7,309 nucleotides of DNA from Actinomycetes bacterium (GCA_021793895.1 JAJYRW010000067.1:1-7309); one strand, 5' to 3'. Shown: positions 1 through 5,742, numbered from the stretch's first letter. The notes: generated from the letters alone by a model not told the origin. Numbers and translations: made by a program.

Positions 1-69
1 ACTAGACGCGAAACGTGTTAATCTGCTTCGGCACACCTTCAGTGTGTGCAAATGGTTTAACAACGACTC

Positions 70-153
70 GCGCGAGTGGCGGAATAGGCAGACGCGCTGG
101 CTTCAGGTGCCAGTGCCCGCAAGGGCGTGAGGGTTCAACTCCCTCCTCGCGCA
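70..153 (+). tRNA. tRNA-Leu, anticodon CAG
   Basis: The acceptor stem GCGCGAG (70-76) pairs perfectly with CTCGCGC (146-152), followed by discriminator A at 153, as expected for tRNA-Leu. The anticodon stem CTGGC/GCCAG (97-101, 109-113) encloses the 7-base loop TTCAGGT, giving anticodon CAG at 104-106, which reads CUG leucine codons. A long variable arm (about 114-128, GCCCG-caa-GGGC) marks it as class II. The T-arm is GAGGG-TTCAACT-CCCTC. The 3' CCA is not encoded (153 is followed by CTT), so it must be added by CCA-transferase. No intron or truncation is seen. Confidence 0.97.
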
Positions 154-159
154 CTTTTG

Positions 160-175
160 GATGTCTCAGGACATC
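160..175 (+). terminator. Hairpin downstream of the tRNA, possible transcription end or processing signal
   Basis: GATGTC-TCAG-GACATC is a perfect 6-bp stem with a 4-base loop, beginning seven bases after the tRNA. It is not a textbook intrinsic terminator, because the nearest T-run (195-199) lies about 20 bases further on. A second, weaker arm pair (TCAGG at 166-170, CCTGA at 183-187) is mutually exclusive with it and lies closer to that T-run. The position suggests a role at the 3' end of the tRNA transcript. Function is inferred only. Confidence 0.3.
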
Positions 176-240
176 GCAGACACCTGAACCCTCATTTTTG
201 GAGGTCAAGTCGCGAACTCCTTTGTGATTTCCTGCTTGGC

Positions 241-246
241 TAAGAT
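241..246 (+). promoter_or_regulatory. Possible -10 element (TAAGAT) for the small membrane protein gene
   Basis: TAAGAT fits the actinobacterial TAnnnT pattern of a -10 box and would start transcription near 253, giving a leader of about 38 bases before the ATG at 291. No convincing -35 hexamer is seen at the right distance. A promoter is expected here because the preceding gene is a tRNA. Confidence 0.25.
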
Positions 247-276
247 ACGCAGGTTACGCCACCGCGTCGCATCACA

Positions 277-282
277 GAGGAG
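277..282 (+). promoter_or_regulatory. Ribosome binding site that fixes the start at 291
   Basis: GAGGAG lies 8 bases before the ATG at 291. It overlaps and directly abuts an alternative in-frame GTG at 282, which therefore cannot be served by it. The ATG at 291 is the better start. Confidence 0.75.
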
Positions 283-290
283 TGAGATCG

Positions 291-947
291 ATGGCAGGTC
301 CCGACAATGGGCGCATAGTCGCACGCGGGGACGCGCCCGCCGCCTTCACGGCTGACCCGGTGCTCGCTCAGCAGCCTCACCGCTTCGTATATGTCGAGCG
401 ACGGGGGCGGCAGTATCTGCGGTATGCCGCGGCGCTCATCGGCATCGTTGCGGTCGTTACTGGGATGACGCTGCTGTCGGGAGAGAACTTCCCGAAGCCG
501 ATTGGCATCGCGCTGATCGTTGCCGGCGTGGTGTTTATCGCGCCGACACTGTTGAGTTTGCGCCAGCGCGGGAAAGCTCAGTGGAGGCGACGTGAGATCA
601 ACGGCGCCGCTGGTCAGCTCCGCAGCGAAGTGTTCATCGTGAACGGTGACGAGGCGCGAGCGACGGAGATCCACAAGAAGATCTCCAGCGTTCCGGATGC
701 GCGGCACTGGCCAGTGTTCAACCCCGGTCGTTCCAAGGGAGCCATCCGCGTCGGTGTGCACACAGCACAGGGTGATGAGCCAATTCTGATCAGCGTGTGG
801 ATGCCCGACGAGGATCAGGCGCGCTGCTGGCAGCTTATAGAAACTCGCGCCCAGCACACTGACTCCTGGATGAGGAGTCTGCAGCGCCAGGTCGATGACT
901 CTACGAGCGTCGACGCAATGACCACGCAGTTGCAAAACCTCGACTGA
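291..947 (+). CDS. Hypothetical protein with two transmembrane helices
   Basis: This encodes 218 residues that I do not recognise as a named family. The N-terminus (about 1-40) is polar and ends in a basic stretch (RRGRQYLR). Two hydrophobic segments follow, at about residues 44-63 and 71-90, joined by a short loop containing SGENFPKP. A strongly basic stretch follows (RQRGKAQWRRR, about 91-101). By the positive-inside rule both ends should lie in the cytoplasm, with a small external hairpin. The C-terminal half (about 102-218) is soluble and mixed alpha/beta in appearance, with no catalytic motif I can name. There is no signal peptide. The ATG at 291 is chosen because GAGGAG sits 8 bases upstream. 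It stands alone between the tRNA and the mycofactocin-related genes, and nothing ties it functionally to either. It is more likely ordinary chromosomal flank than part of the redox system. Confidence 0.8.
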   Translation: MAGPDNGRIVARGDAPAAFTADPVLAQQPHRFVYVERRGRQYLRYAAALIGIVAVVTGMTLLSGENFPKPIGIALIVAGVVFIAPTLLSLRQRGKAQWRRREINGAAGQLRSEVFIVNGDEARATEIHKKISSVPDARHWPVFNPGRSKGAIRVGVHTAQGDEPILISVWMPDEDQARCWQLIETRAQHTDSWMRSLQRQVDDSTSVDAMTTQLQNLD

Positions 948-1202
948 TCGTCGTCGGCGTCGTCGTTTCCAGCACGTCGATGAGTTCGTGCAGCCGCTTC
1001 TGTCTGAGCCCTGACGACGGAGCCGAACGCCAGCAACCACCATCAAATTTTGCGAACTGCGCTGAGTCTTCTTTACGTTCCGCCGGGATGATCCCTCGCT
1101 TGTCTCCAGATGCATGCCGTTGGCTGCAGAGTTACGGTCGAAAACCGGGCTGGTGGCCTGGTTATTTGCCCAGCCGCTGGCCAATCGATTTAGGAGGAAA
1201 TC
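948..1202 (+). other. Gene-free leader upstream of the first SDR
   Basis: These 255 bases hold no open frame with a ribosome binding site other than that of the SDR at its right edge (AGGAGG at 1192-1197, 5 bases before the ATG). A short dyad, CCAGC-c-GCTGG, lies at 1170-1180 just upstream of that site. TACGGT at 1133-1138 could be a -10 box, but no matching -35 is visible. GTCGTC-rich sequence near 948-965 is a minor tandem bias. No terminator for the preceding gene could be identified. Confidence 0.4.
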
Positions 1203-2036
1203 ATGGCTGGACGAGTAGAAGGCAAGATTGCACTCATCACCGGCGCCGCACGCGGGCAAGGCCGCAGCCACGCCAAACTGTTGGCCGAGGAAGGCGCCGA
1301 CATCATCGCAATTGACGCCCTGAGCAACTTTGAAACCGTGCCCTATGACGAGAGCACCCAGAGTGATTTGGACGAAACCGTCCGTGAAGTAGAGGCCACG
1401 GGCCGACGCATTTACGCCGCTCAGGCGGACATTGCAGACTTCGACGGCCTTAAAAAAGCCGTGGATGACGGCGTAAATGAGCTGGGCGGATTAGACATTG
1501 TCAGTTCGCACGCCGGGATTTTGTCCTTTAGCCCACTCATTGAGATGTCCGAAGAGAAGTGGCAAGAAATGATCGACATTAATCTCTCCGGGCATTGGCG
1601 CACCGCCAAGGCCACAGCACCGCACCTGATCGATCGCGGTAGCGGGTCAATCACGTTCACCATCTCTATTGCTGGACTCCAGGGCATGGAAAACATCGGA
1701 CACTACGCCTCCGCCAAGCACGGCGTGGTTGGGCTCATGCGCACCTTGGCGATAGAACTTGGCCCGCACAACATCCGCGTGAACAGCATCCACCCCACGA
1801 ACCTCAACAGTCCGATGCTGCGTAACGAGGCGGCGTACAAGACCTTCCGGCCCGATTTGGAGAACCCGAACTTCGAGGAGTTCAAGGAAGCATCGGCCGA
1901 TATGCATCTTTTACCGAACGTGGCATTGCTGGAGCCGATCGACACCAGCCGGATGCTGCTGTTTTTGTCATCGGAGGAAGCTCGCTACATCACCGGCTCG
2001 AAGATGGTGGTTGACGCCGGAGCGCTAACCAAATAG
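1203..2036 (+). CDS. Mycofactocin-coupled short-chain dehydrogenase/reductase (first copy)
   Basis: This 277-residue classical SDR probably oxidises an alcohol to a carbonyl (or the reverse) using bound NAD. Its substrate is unknown. The Rossmann motif TGAARGQG spans residues 13-20 and is followed by RSHA, the form typical of the mycofactocin-coupled SDR group (carveol dehydrogenase-like). Asp38 after beta-2 indicates NAD(H) over NADP(H). A long loop follows (about 40-60), also typical of that group. The catalytic tetrad is intact: Asn127, Ser155, Tyr168, Lys172 (YASAK). One oddity is that the usual NAG motif reads HAG (103-105), with His replacing the conserved Asn. Members of this group are thought to hold NAD non-exchangeably and pass electrons to mycofactocin, which fits mftD and mftF nearby. 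AGGAGG lies 5 bases before the ATG. By hand count it matches the second SDR at about 96 of the first 200 residues, and the C-terminal substrate-loop region diverges. Confidence 0.93.
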   Translation: MAGRVEGKIALITGAARGQGRSHAKLLAEEGADIIAIDALSNFETVPYDESTQSDLDETVREVEATGRRIYAAQADIADFDGLKKAVDDGVNELGGLDIVSSHAGILSFSPLIEMSEEKWQEMIDINLSGHWRTAKATAPHLIDRGSGSITFTISIAGLQGMENIGHYASAKHGVVGLMRTLAIELGPHNIRVNSIHPTNLNSPMLRNEAAYKTFRPDLENPNFEEFKEASADMHLLPNVALLEPIDTSRMLLFLSSEEARYITGSKMVVDAGALTK

Positions 2037-2091
2037 CACCTTCGAACAATTCAAAAAGGCGTGGAATAAGGAGGCGTGGTGTGCAGCAGAT

Positions 2092-3045
2092 CTATTGCGG
2101 GAAGAAACTTGACCTTCTTGTGCCAAGCCGCTTTGGAAGCGCTCGCTGAACCAGCCGGCCCAGTCGGATGCTAATTCGCAGTGTCCTGGCCCAGAAGAAG
2201 GCGGCGGCGGTAGTGAATTTCAGAATGGCACGTGGTGCTGGTTTAAGGGTCAAGAACTCCCGGTAGAGAAAGTAGGCACTAAACCCTTCGCCAATAATTC
2301 CGTACAAAACCCTCCCGACAGGCGCTGTAGCTTCCAGTTGGGCTACTCCGCGGGAAATACGTAGGGCCTTGGCGGTCATTTCCCGCCACGTTGATCGGGT
2401 GGGATGCTCCACCACCGCTTCCGCCGCATAAGCGAAGACGCCGCCCACGGCGGCCAACCGCACGCCCCATTCCCGGTCGCCGCTCGAGAGCAATGTGGAA
2501 TCGAACGGCCCGACCGCATGAAACGATGCCGCGCGCACGAACATGTTGGCAGTGGCGGCGAAGGGATATTCCTCAATGAAGTGCTCTTGTTGCGGTAAAC
2601 CATCCAGCGCGTCGTAGTACTCCGGACCGGTCTGGGGATGGCTGCCGTTTCGAAAAATCATTTCAACGGCTCCCCCAACCGCATCAGGTGGCGATTTACG
2701 GCCTAGTGCGGCCACACCACAGCGGATCCAATCTGGATGCGGAAGACAGTCGCTATCAGTGAAGGCAAGGATTTGTCCCGTGGCTACTGCAACACCGGCG
2801 TTTCGAGCGGCATATGAGCCGCGGCGGCGCTCATAGGTCAGCTTAAATCGGGTTTCTGTGGGAATAGCTGGGCGGACATCATCTTTGGATGCGTTATTGA
2901 TGACAATGACTTCATAGCTATCGGCTGGATAGTTTTGGTCTTTTAAAAGGAGCAGGCACTGCCTGAGGCGGTCGACATCATCGCGGACTGGAACAATCAC
3001 CGACACTTTCGGGTATCTTGCTGCGGTTGATGCTCCCGTATCCAC
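2092..3045 (-). CDS. Family 2 glycosyltransferase
   Basis: This encodes 317 residues of a GT-A fold, family 2 glycosyltransferase, which would move a sugar from a nucleotide-sugar donor. The N-terminal strand KVSVIVPVRDD (13-23) and VIVINNASKD (46-55) form the nucleotide-binding part. GSYAARNAG (76-84) and the metal-binding DSD (97-99, within AFTDSDC) are the core motifs. The acceptor-side GDREW (189-193) stands where the ED/DRE catalytic motif is expected. The C-terminal part (about 246-296) contains hydrophobic stretches and basic residues, suggesting membrane association. The start is GTG at 3045, six codons after an in-frame TGA; no good Shine-Dalgarno precedes it, but the next GTG falls inside the first beta strand. 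It is convergent with the first SDR (55-base gap) and divergent from the second. It is a different protein from mftF, sharing only family motifs. A role in mycofactocin glycan decoration is possible but unproven; a cell-envelope sugar role is the alternative. Confidence 0.88.
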   Translation of the reverse strand: MDTGASTAARYPKVSVIVPVRDDVDRLRQCLLLLKDQNYPADSYEVIVINNASKDDVRPAIPTETRFKLTYERRRGSYAARNAGVAVATGQILAFTDSDCLPHPDWIRCGVAALGRKSPPDAVGGAVEMIFRNGSHPQTGPEYYDALDGLPQQEHFIEEYPFAATANMFVRAASFHAVGPFDSTLLSSGDREWGVRLAAVGGVFAYAAEAVVEHPTRSTWREMTAKALRISRGVAQLEATAPVGRVLYGIIGEGFSAYFLYREFLTLKPAPRAILKFTTAAAFFWARTLRISIRLGRLVQRALPKRLGTRRSSFFPQ

Positions 3046-3374
3046 TGAAAAACCCGCAATTCAGATAGCTATTAGAGCGACCAGAACAGCGCTCGTTTAC
3101 TGTTTCCGCACTGGTAAAAAGGCTAACAAGCCAGCAGCTAGCAGGCATCTTTGCGGAAATAGTTTTCCAAGTTGCTGGGTGGCTGTGTCGCGCTTAACGT
3201 GGGATCACAACGTCGTCGAACCATTAGCTGTAGACCGAGCCATGGCAGCGGTCAAGCAGCCTCGAGAAATAAATCGCATCAGCTATCAGCGTTTATAGCC
3301 AAGGCGCAGACTAACTTGAGACCCGAGGCGAACACTAATTCCATGTTTGCGTGGACAAATATCCTAGTGTCCGT

Positions 3375-3395
3375 TATTTAATCGCCGTTTAAATA
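3375..3395. promoter_or_regulatory. AT-rich 7-bp dyad, candidate operator
   Basis: TATTTAA and TTAAATA are perfect inverted 7-mers separated by TCGCCGT, giving a 21-base dyad of a size usual for a dimeric repressor. It lies about 150 bases upstream of the second SDR. A GGACA/TGTCC pair (3353-3357, 3368-3372) flanks it. An operator role is inference from shape alone. Confidence 0.35.
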
Positions 3396-3403
3396 GTGTT
3401 TCA

Positions 3404-3435
3404 AATGGCCAGGGCACCCGTGCATTACGGCCATT
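3404..3435. promoter_or_regulatory. Nested stem-loop in the leader of the second SDR
   Basis: AATGGCC (3404-3410) pairs with GGCCATT (3429-3435). Inside the 18-base loop, GCAC (3414-3417) can pair with GTGC (3420-3423). No T-run follows, so it is not an intrinsic terminator. It may be a structured leader or a protein-binding dyad. It does not match a riboswitch class I know. Confidence 0.3.
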
Positions 3436-3458
3436 AAAGCAGGTAAATCTCTCAAATC

Positions 3459-3476
3459 AGCGTCAGGCTAGACGCT
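3459..3476. promoter_or_regulatory. 6-bp dyad upstream of the second SDR
   Basis: AGCGTC and GACGCT are perfect inverted 6-mers around a 6-base centre AGGCTA. The dyad lies about 70 bases before the SDR start and could be an operator or a small hairpin. It is short enough that chance cannot be excluded. Confidence 0.25.
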
Positions 3477-3503
3477 AATAATGCCCGACAAATAATTAAT
3501 GCG

Positions 3504-3519
3504 TTCACTGTTTTGTGAA
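3504..3519. promoter_or_regulatory. TTCAC-N6-GTGAA dyad, candidate operator for the second SDR
   Basis: The arms TTCAC (3504-3508) and GTGAA (3515-3519) flank TGTTTT. The site lies 25 bases before the SDR start codon and just upstream of its ribosome binding site. The same arms, spaced by five bases, recur at 5611-5625 over the putative mftD promoter, which suggests a common regulator. The half-sites are only five bases long, so this is tentative. Confidence 0.35.
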
Positions 3520-3531
3520 TGTATATCTTGA

Positions 3532-3537
3532 AGGGAG
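3532..3537 (+). promoter_or_regulatory. Ribosome binding site that fixes the start at 3545
   Basis: AGGGAG lies 7 bases before the ATG at 3545. An in-frame GTG at 3515 would add ten residues unlike the family and lies inside the TTCAC/GTGAA dyad without its own binding site. The protein from 3545 begins MAGKLEGK, matching the first SDR residue for residue in length. Confidence 0.85.
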
Positions 3538-3544
3538 AACAAAA

Positions 3545-4354
3545 ATGGCAGGCAAACTAGAAGGGAAAGTTGCATTCATCACCGGCGCCGCGCGCGGGCA
3601 GGGGCGGACCCATGCCGTGCGACTGGCAGAAGAGGGCGCCGACATCATCGGAATCGATATTTGCGCACCGATTGATGGCGTAAATTACGAGCCCGCTACT
3701 CCGGATGATCTAAAAGAAACCGTGCGCCAGGTCGAGAGCCGAGATCGCCGCATGATTTCAGAAGTCGTAGACACTCGAGACTTGGGGAAAATGCAAAGCG
3801 TTGTGGATCGGGGCGTCTCCGAGCTGGGAAGGCTGGATGTGATCGCCGGAAACGCCGGAATAGACATAGTTGTTCCGTGGGACCGAGTTACGCCAGAAAT
3901 TATGCGCACGACAATAGATATCAACCTGATCGGCACCTGGAACACCGTCAGAGCTGGTGTTCAACACCTGATCGATGGTGATGGCGGATCAATAATCCTC
4001 ACCAGTTCCGCCAACGGTATTAAGGCCGGTCCGTTTAACTTGCCCTACAACATGTCGAAGTTCGGTGTTACGGCATTAATGCGCTCTTTGGCTATGGAGC
4101 TAGCGCAAAACAACGTCCGGGTAAACAGCATCCATCCCGGTGCGGTTGATACGCCCATGGCCGATGGGGCTCTTGAAGCGATCAACGAGTACGGGGAAGG
4201 CAATCCCAGCCTGAGTGGAATGCTCAACCAGTGGATCCCCGGTTCAATGCCACCTGAGGAAATCTCAAACGCCCTTGTTTATTTGGCTTCAGATGCGTCG
4301 AAGTGGGTGACCGGACTAGCGATGTCGGTCGACGGTGGGATGGCGCAATATTAA
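3545..4354 (+). CDS. Mycofactocin-coupled short-chain dehydrogenase/reductase (second copy)
   Basis: This 269-residue classical SDR is predicted to be a NAD-dependent alcohol/carbonyl oxidoreductase of the mycofactocin-coupled group. TGAARGQG (13-20) followed by RTHA is the group-typical Rossmann motif. Asp38 indicates NAD, and the extended loop after beta-2 (about 40-55) is present. Unlike the first copy it keeps the normal NAG motif (Asn103-Ala-Gly). The catalytic tetrad is Asn127, Ser155, Tyr168 and Lys172 (YNMSK). The segment at about 203-235, which forms the substrate lid in SDRs, differs completely from the first copy, so a different substrate is likely. The C-terminus (TGLAMSVDGGMAQY) is the standard SDR ending. 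It has a long leader of its own and is probably monocistronic. Its stop codon lies two bases from that of mftD on the other strand. The substrate is unknown. Confidence 0.94.
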   Translation: MAGKLEGKVAFITGAARGQGRTHAVRLAEEGADIIGIDICAPIDGVNYEPATPDDLKETVRQVESRDRRMISEVVDTRDLGKMQSVVDRGVSELGRLDVIAGNAGIDIVVPWDRVTPEIMRTTIDINLIGTWNTVRAGVQHLIDGDGGSIILTSSANGIKAGPFNLPYNMSKFGVTALMRSLAMELAQNNVRVNSIHPGAVDTPMADGALEAINEYGEGNPSLSGMLNQWIPGSMPPEEISNALVYLASDASKWVTGLAMSVDGGMAQY

Positions 4355-4356
4355 CC

Positions 4357-5553
4357 CTAATTCTCACGTTCCGACTCGCCGGCAGTGCGAGCGAACTGGG
4401 GCGGAATAATGAGATTTTCGCGGCGCAACTGGCTTGGTGAAGTGGCGCCCAGCCCCATCAATCCGGACTTGATTCCATCGCTCATTATGTCCAGGACGTT
4501 GGCTACACCCGCTTGGCCGTTGGCTGCTAGACCCCACAAATATGCGCGCCCGATCATCACGGCTTTTGCGCCCATGGCGATTGCTTTAACCACGTCGTAA
4601 CCCCGGCGGATTCCGCCATCCATGATGACTTCGACTTCGTCGCCAACAGCGTCGACGATTTCAGGTAATACCCGGATCGATCCGGGCGTGCCATCAAAGT
4701 TGTTTCCACCATGATTTGATACCGAAATTGTGCTCGCACCGGAATCGACCGCCGCCTTGGCGTCCTCAATTCGGGTGATGCCCTTAATCATTAGCGGGCC
4801 ATCCCACCGCTCGCGGAGCCAAGCAATGTCATTCCAAGTCGGTTGATCCGAATTCATCCATTGCCCATAGGCATCAAAAAACTGCGGGGCTTTTTCGCTA
4901 GGATCAGCCACCATATTAGGGACGGAAAGTTCCGGCAGGCGCAGCCTTTTCGCATACTCCCATAAGTAGCTAAATTTTCCGCCGAGAATAACTTCTGGGG
5001 CGTGCTGCATCATGGTGGAAAAATCGATCGCGGACGGAATTGCTGGGCTTCCCCAGTCGCGGCCGTCGGCAAAGACCCAGTCCAAAGTCAAAATCAAGCC
5101 CACTGCACCTGCCTTTTGCGCCCGCTCGGCACGCGCAGCCATGTCTTCCTTTGTGCCCACCCAGTAGCTTTGAAAGAAAGTCTTCGGGTTGGCCGCAACC
5201 ACATCTTCTACCGCGCGGCTGCCGAAGCTTGATAATCCCATTGCAGTGCCGCGGCTGGCCGCAGCGCGGGCAACGGCAACTTCGGCTTCGGGGTGGACAG
5301 CTTGAACGCCGGTAGGGGAGATAAATACCGGCATAGATAATTCTTGGCCCATCACCGTAGTAGTCAGATCGGGTTCCGTGGGCAGATCAACGATGTGCGG
5401 GGTAAGACTGAGTTCATCGAAAGCAGCGATATTATCTCGCAGCGTAAGCCCTTTTTGTGACCCAGCAATGAGCGCTTTATACACGGACTTCGGCAATTTG
5501 CGTTTAGCTCGACGTCGAGCCTCAATAACCGTCTCGAACCAGCCGCGACTCAT
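4357..5553 (-). CDS. mftD: MftD, FMN-dependent premycofactocin synthase
   Basis: This 398-residue member of the FMN alpha-hydroxyacid oxidase/lactate dehydrogenase family carries mycofactocin-type features. MftD oxidatively deaminates the cyclised Val-Tyr-derived intermediate (AHDP) to the alpha-keto amide that gives mycofactocin its redox activity. The N-terminus (WFETVIEARRRAKRKLPKSVY, 5-25) is the family opening. SPTG (79-82) begins the FMN barrel, HGRDWGSP-like sequence appears as DGRDWGSP (163-170), and Lys257 (MIKG) is a likely flavin contact. SNHGGNN (279-285) contains the presumed catalytic His281. DGGIRRG (312-318) and IGRAYLWG (334-341) form the phosphate-binding end. The whole protein resembles mycobacterial MftD as I remember it, including TTVMGQE and LWGLAANGQAGV. 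AAAGGAG (5566-5560) sits 6 bases before the ATG. It is divergent from mftF, whereas in mycobacteria the mft genes run in one direction. Confidence 0.95.
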   Translation of the reverse strand: MSRGWFETVIEARRRAKRKLPKSVYKALIAGSQKGLTLRDNIAAFDELSLTPHIVDLPTEPDLTTTVMGQELSMPVFISPTGVQAVHPEAEVAVARAAASRGTAMGLSSFGSRAVEDVVAANPKTFFQSYWVGTKEDMAARAERAQKAGAVGLILTLDWVFADGRDWGSPAIPSAIDFSTMMQHAPEVILGGKFSYLWEYAKRLRLPELSVPNMVADPSEKAPQFFDAYGQWMNSDQPTWNDIAWLRERWDGPLMIKGITRIEDAKAAVDSGASTISVSNHGGNNFDGTPGSIRVLPEIVDAVGDEVEVIMDGGIRRGYDVVKAIAMGAKAVMIGRAYLWGLAANGQAGVANVLDIMSDGIKSGLMGLGATSPSQLRRENLIIPPQFARTAGESEREN

Positions 5554-5568
5554 ATTTCGCTCCTTTCT

Positions 5569-5586
5569 TAAAGCGCTATCGCTTTA
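5569..5586. promoter_or_regulatory. Perfect 7-bp dyad beside the mftD ribosome binding site
   Basis: TAAAGCG and CGCTTTA are exact inverted repeats around CTAT. The dyad lies within the mftD leader, 15 bases from the start codon and nearly touching the AAAGGAG site. As RNA it forms a compact hairpin with a 4-base loop; as DNA it could be an operator. It may limit mftD expression. No regulator is encoded in the window. Confidence 0.4.
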
Positions 5587-5610
5587 TCGCGAGAAAAATC
5601 AAGTCTTCAT

Positions 5611-5625
5611 TTCACGCTAAGTGAA
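5611..5625. promoter_or_regulatory. TTCAC-N5-GTGAA dyad over the putative mftD -10
   Basis: The arms TTCAC (5611-5615) and GTGAA (5621-5625) flank GCTAA. On the minus strand the same site reads TTCACTTAGCGTGAA and contains the TAGCGT proposed as the mftD -10 box, so a protein bound here would block transcription. A similar dyad lies at 3504-3519 before the second SDR. The TetR-family regulator MftR controls mft genes in mycobacteria; whether an MftR-like protein binds here is unknown. Confidence 0.4.
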
Positions 5626-5642
5626 GCTTGGTAGGCCCGCAA
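5614..5642 (-). promoter_or_regulatory. Putative mftD promoter
   Basis: On the minus strand, TTGCGG (5642-5637) and TAGCGT (5619-5614) are separated by 17 bases, a proper spacing for a vegetative sigma factor. TAGCGT fits the actinobacterial TAnnnT -10 pattern. Transcription would begin near 5607 and give a leader of about 50 bases containing the 5569-5586 dyad. The -35 is only a moderate match. Confidence 0.4.
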
Positions 5643-5742
5643 TGTGAGCGTGATGCGCAAGCTCGGACCGCCCAAGTCGTTGCGCAGAGCTCGTCCTTGG
5701 GGAGTAAAAAACTCCGAGTGACAACGCAATTGGAATAAGACA

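Larger units (their letters stand above)
3046..3544. other. Long AT-richer intergenic region with several inverted repeats
   Basis: About 500 bases lie between the divergent glycosyltransferase and second SDR genes. I find no gene on either strand: a 69-codon open frame starting with TTG at 3172 has no ribosome binding site and no family character. The left half has a perfect ATAGCTAT palindrome (3065-3072), GAGCG/CGCTC arms (3075-3079, 3090-3094) and an 8-bp inverted repeat TTTCCGCA/TGCGGAAA (3103-3110, 3152-3159). The right half has further dyads, listed separately. The region should hold promoters for both flanking genes, but I could not pick convincing -35/-10 pairs. Confidence 0.5.

Noticed and set aside
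31..49. GCACAC/GTGTGC dyad before the tRNA as a terminator of an upstream gene
   Set aside because: The stem is six base pairs with no T-run after it. It could be a fragment of the tRNA promoter region or chance.
70..153. The tRNA-Leu as the attachment site of an integrated island carrying the mycofactocin genes
   Set aside because: No repeat of the tRNA 3' end is seen elsewhere in the window and there is no integrase or other mobile gene. The other boundary could still lie outside the window.
282..290. GTG at 282 as the start of the small membrane protein
   Set aside because: It overlaps the GAGGAG ribosome binding site, which is correctly spaced for the ATG at 291.
240..1271. A 343-codon open frame on the minus strand
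   Set aside because: It covers the small membrane protein gene and enters the SDR on the opposite strand. It has no ribosome binding site or recognisable domain and is rich in Arg and Ser, as GC-rich antisense frames usually are.
3172..3381. A 69-codon frame in the long intergenic region
   Set aside because: It starts with TTG, has no Shine-Dalgarno sequence and its protein looks random. The region shows dyads rather than coding character.
3046..3544. Possible mftA (the mycofactocin precursor peptide) in the intergenic regions
   Set aside because: No short frame on either strand ends in a Gly-Val-Tyr-stop signature or has an IDGMCGVY-like tail, here or in 5554-5813.
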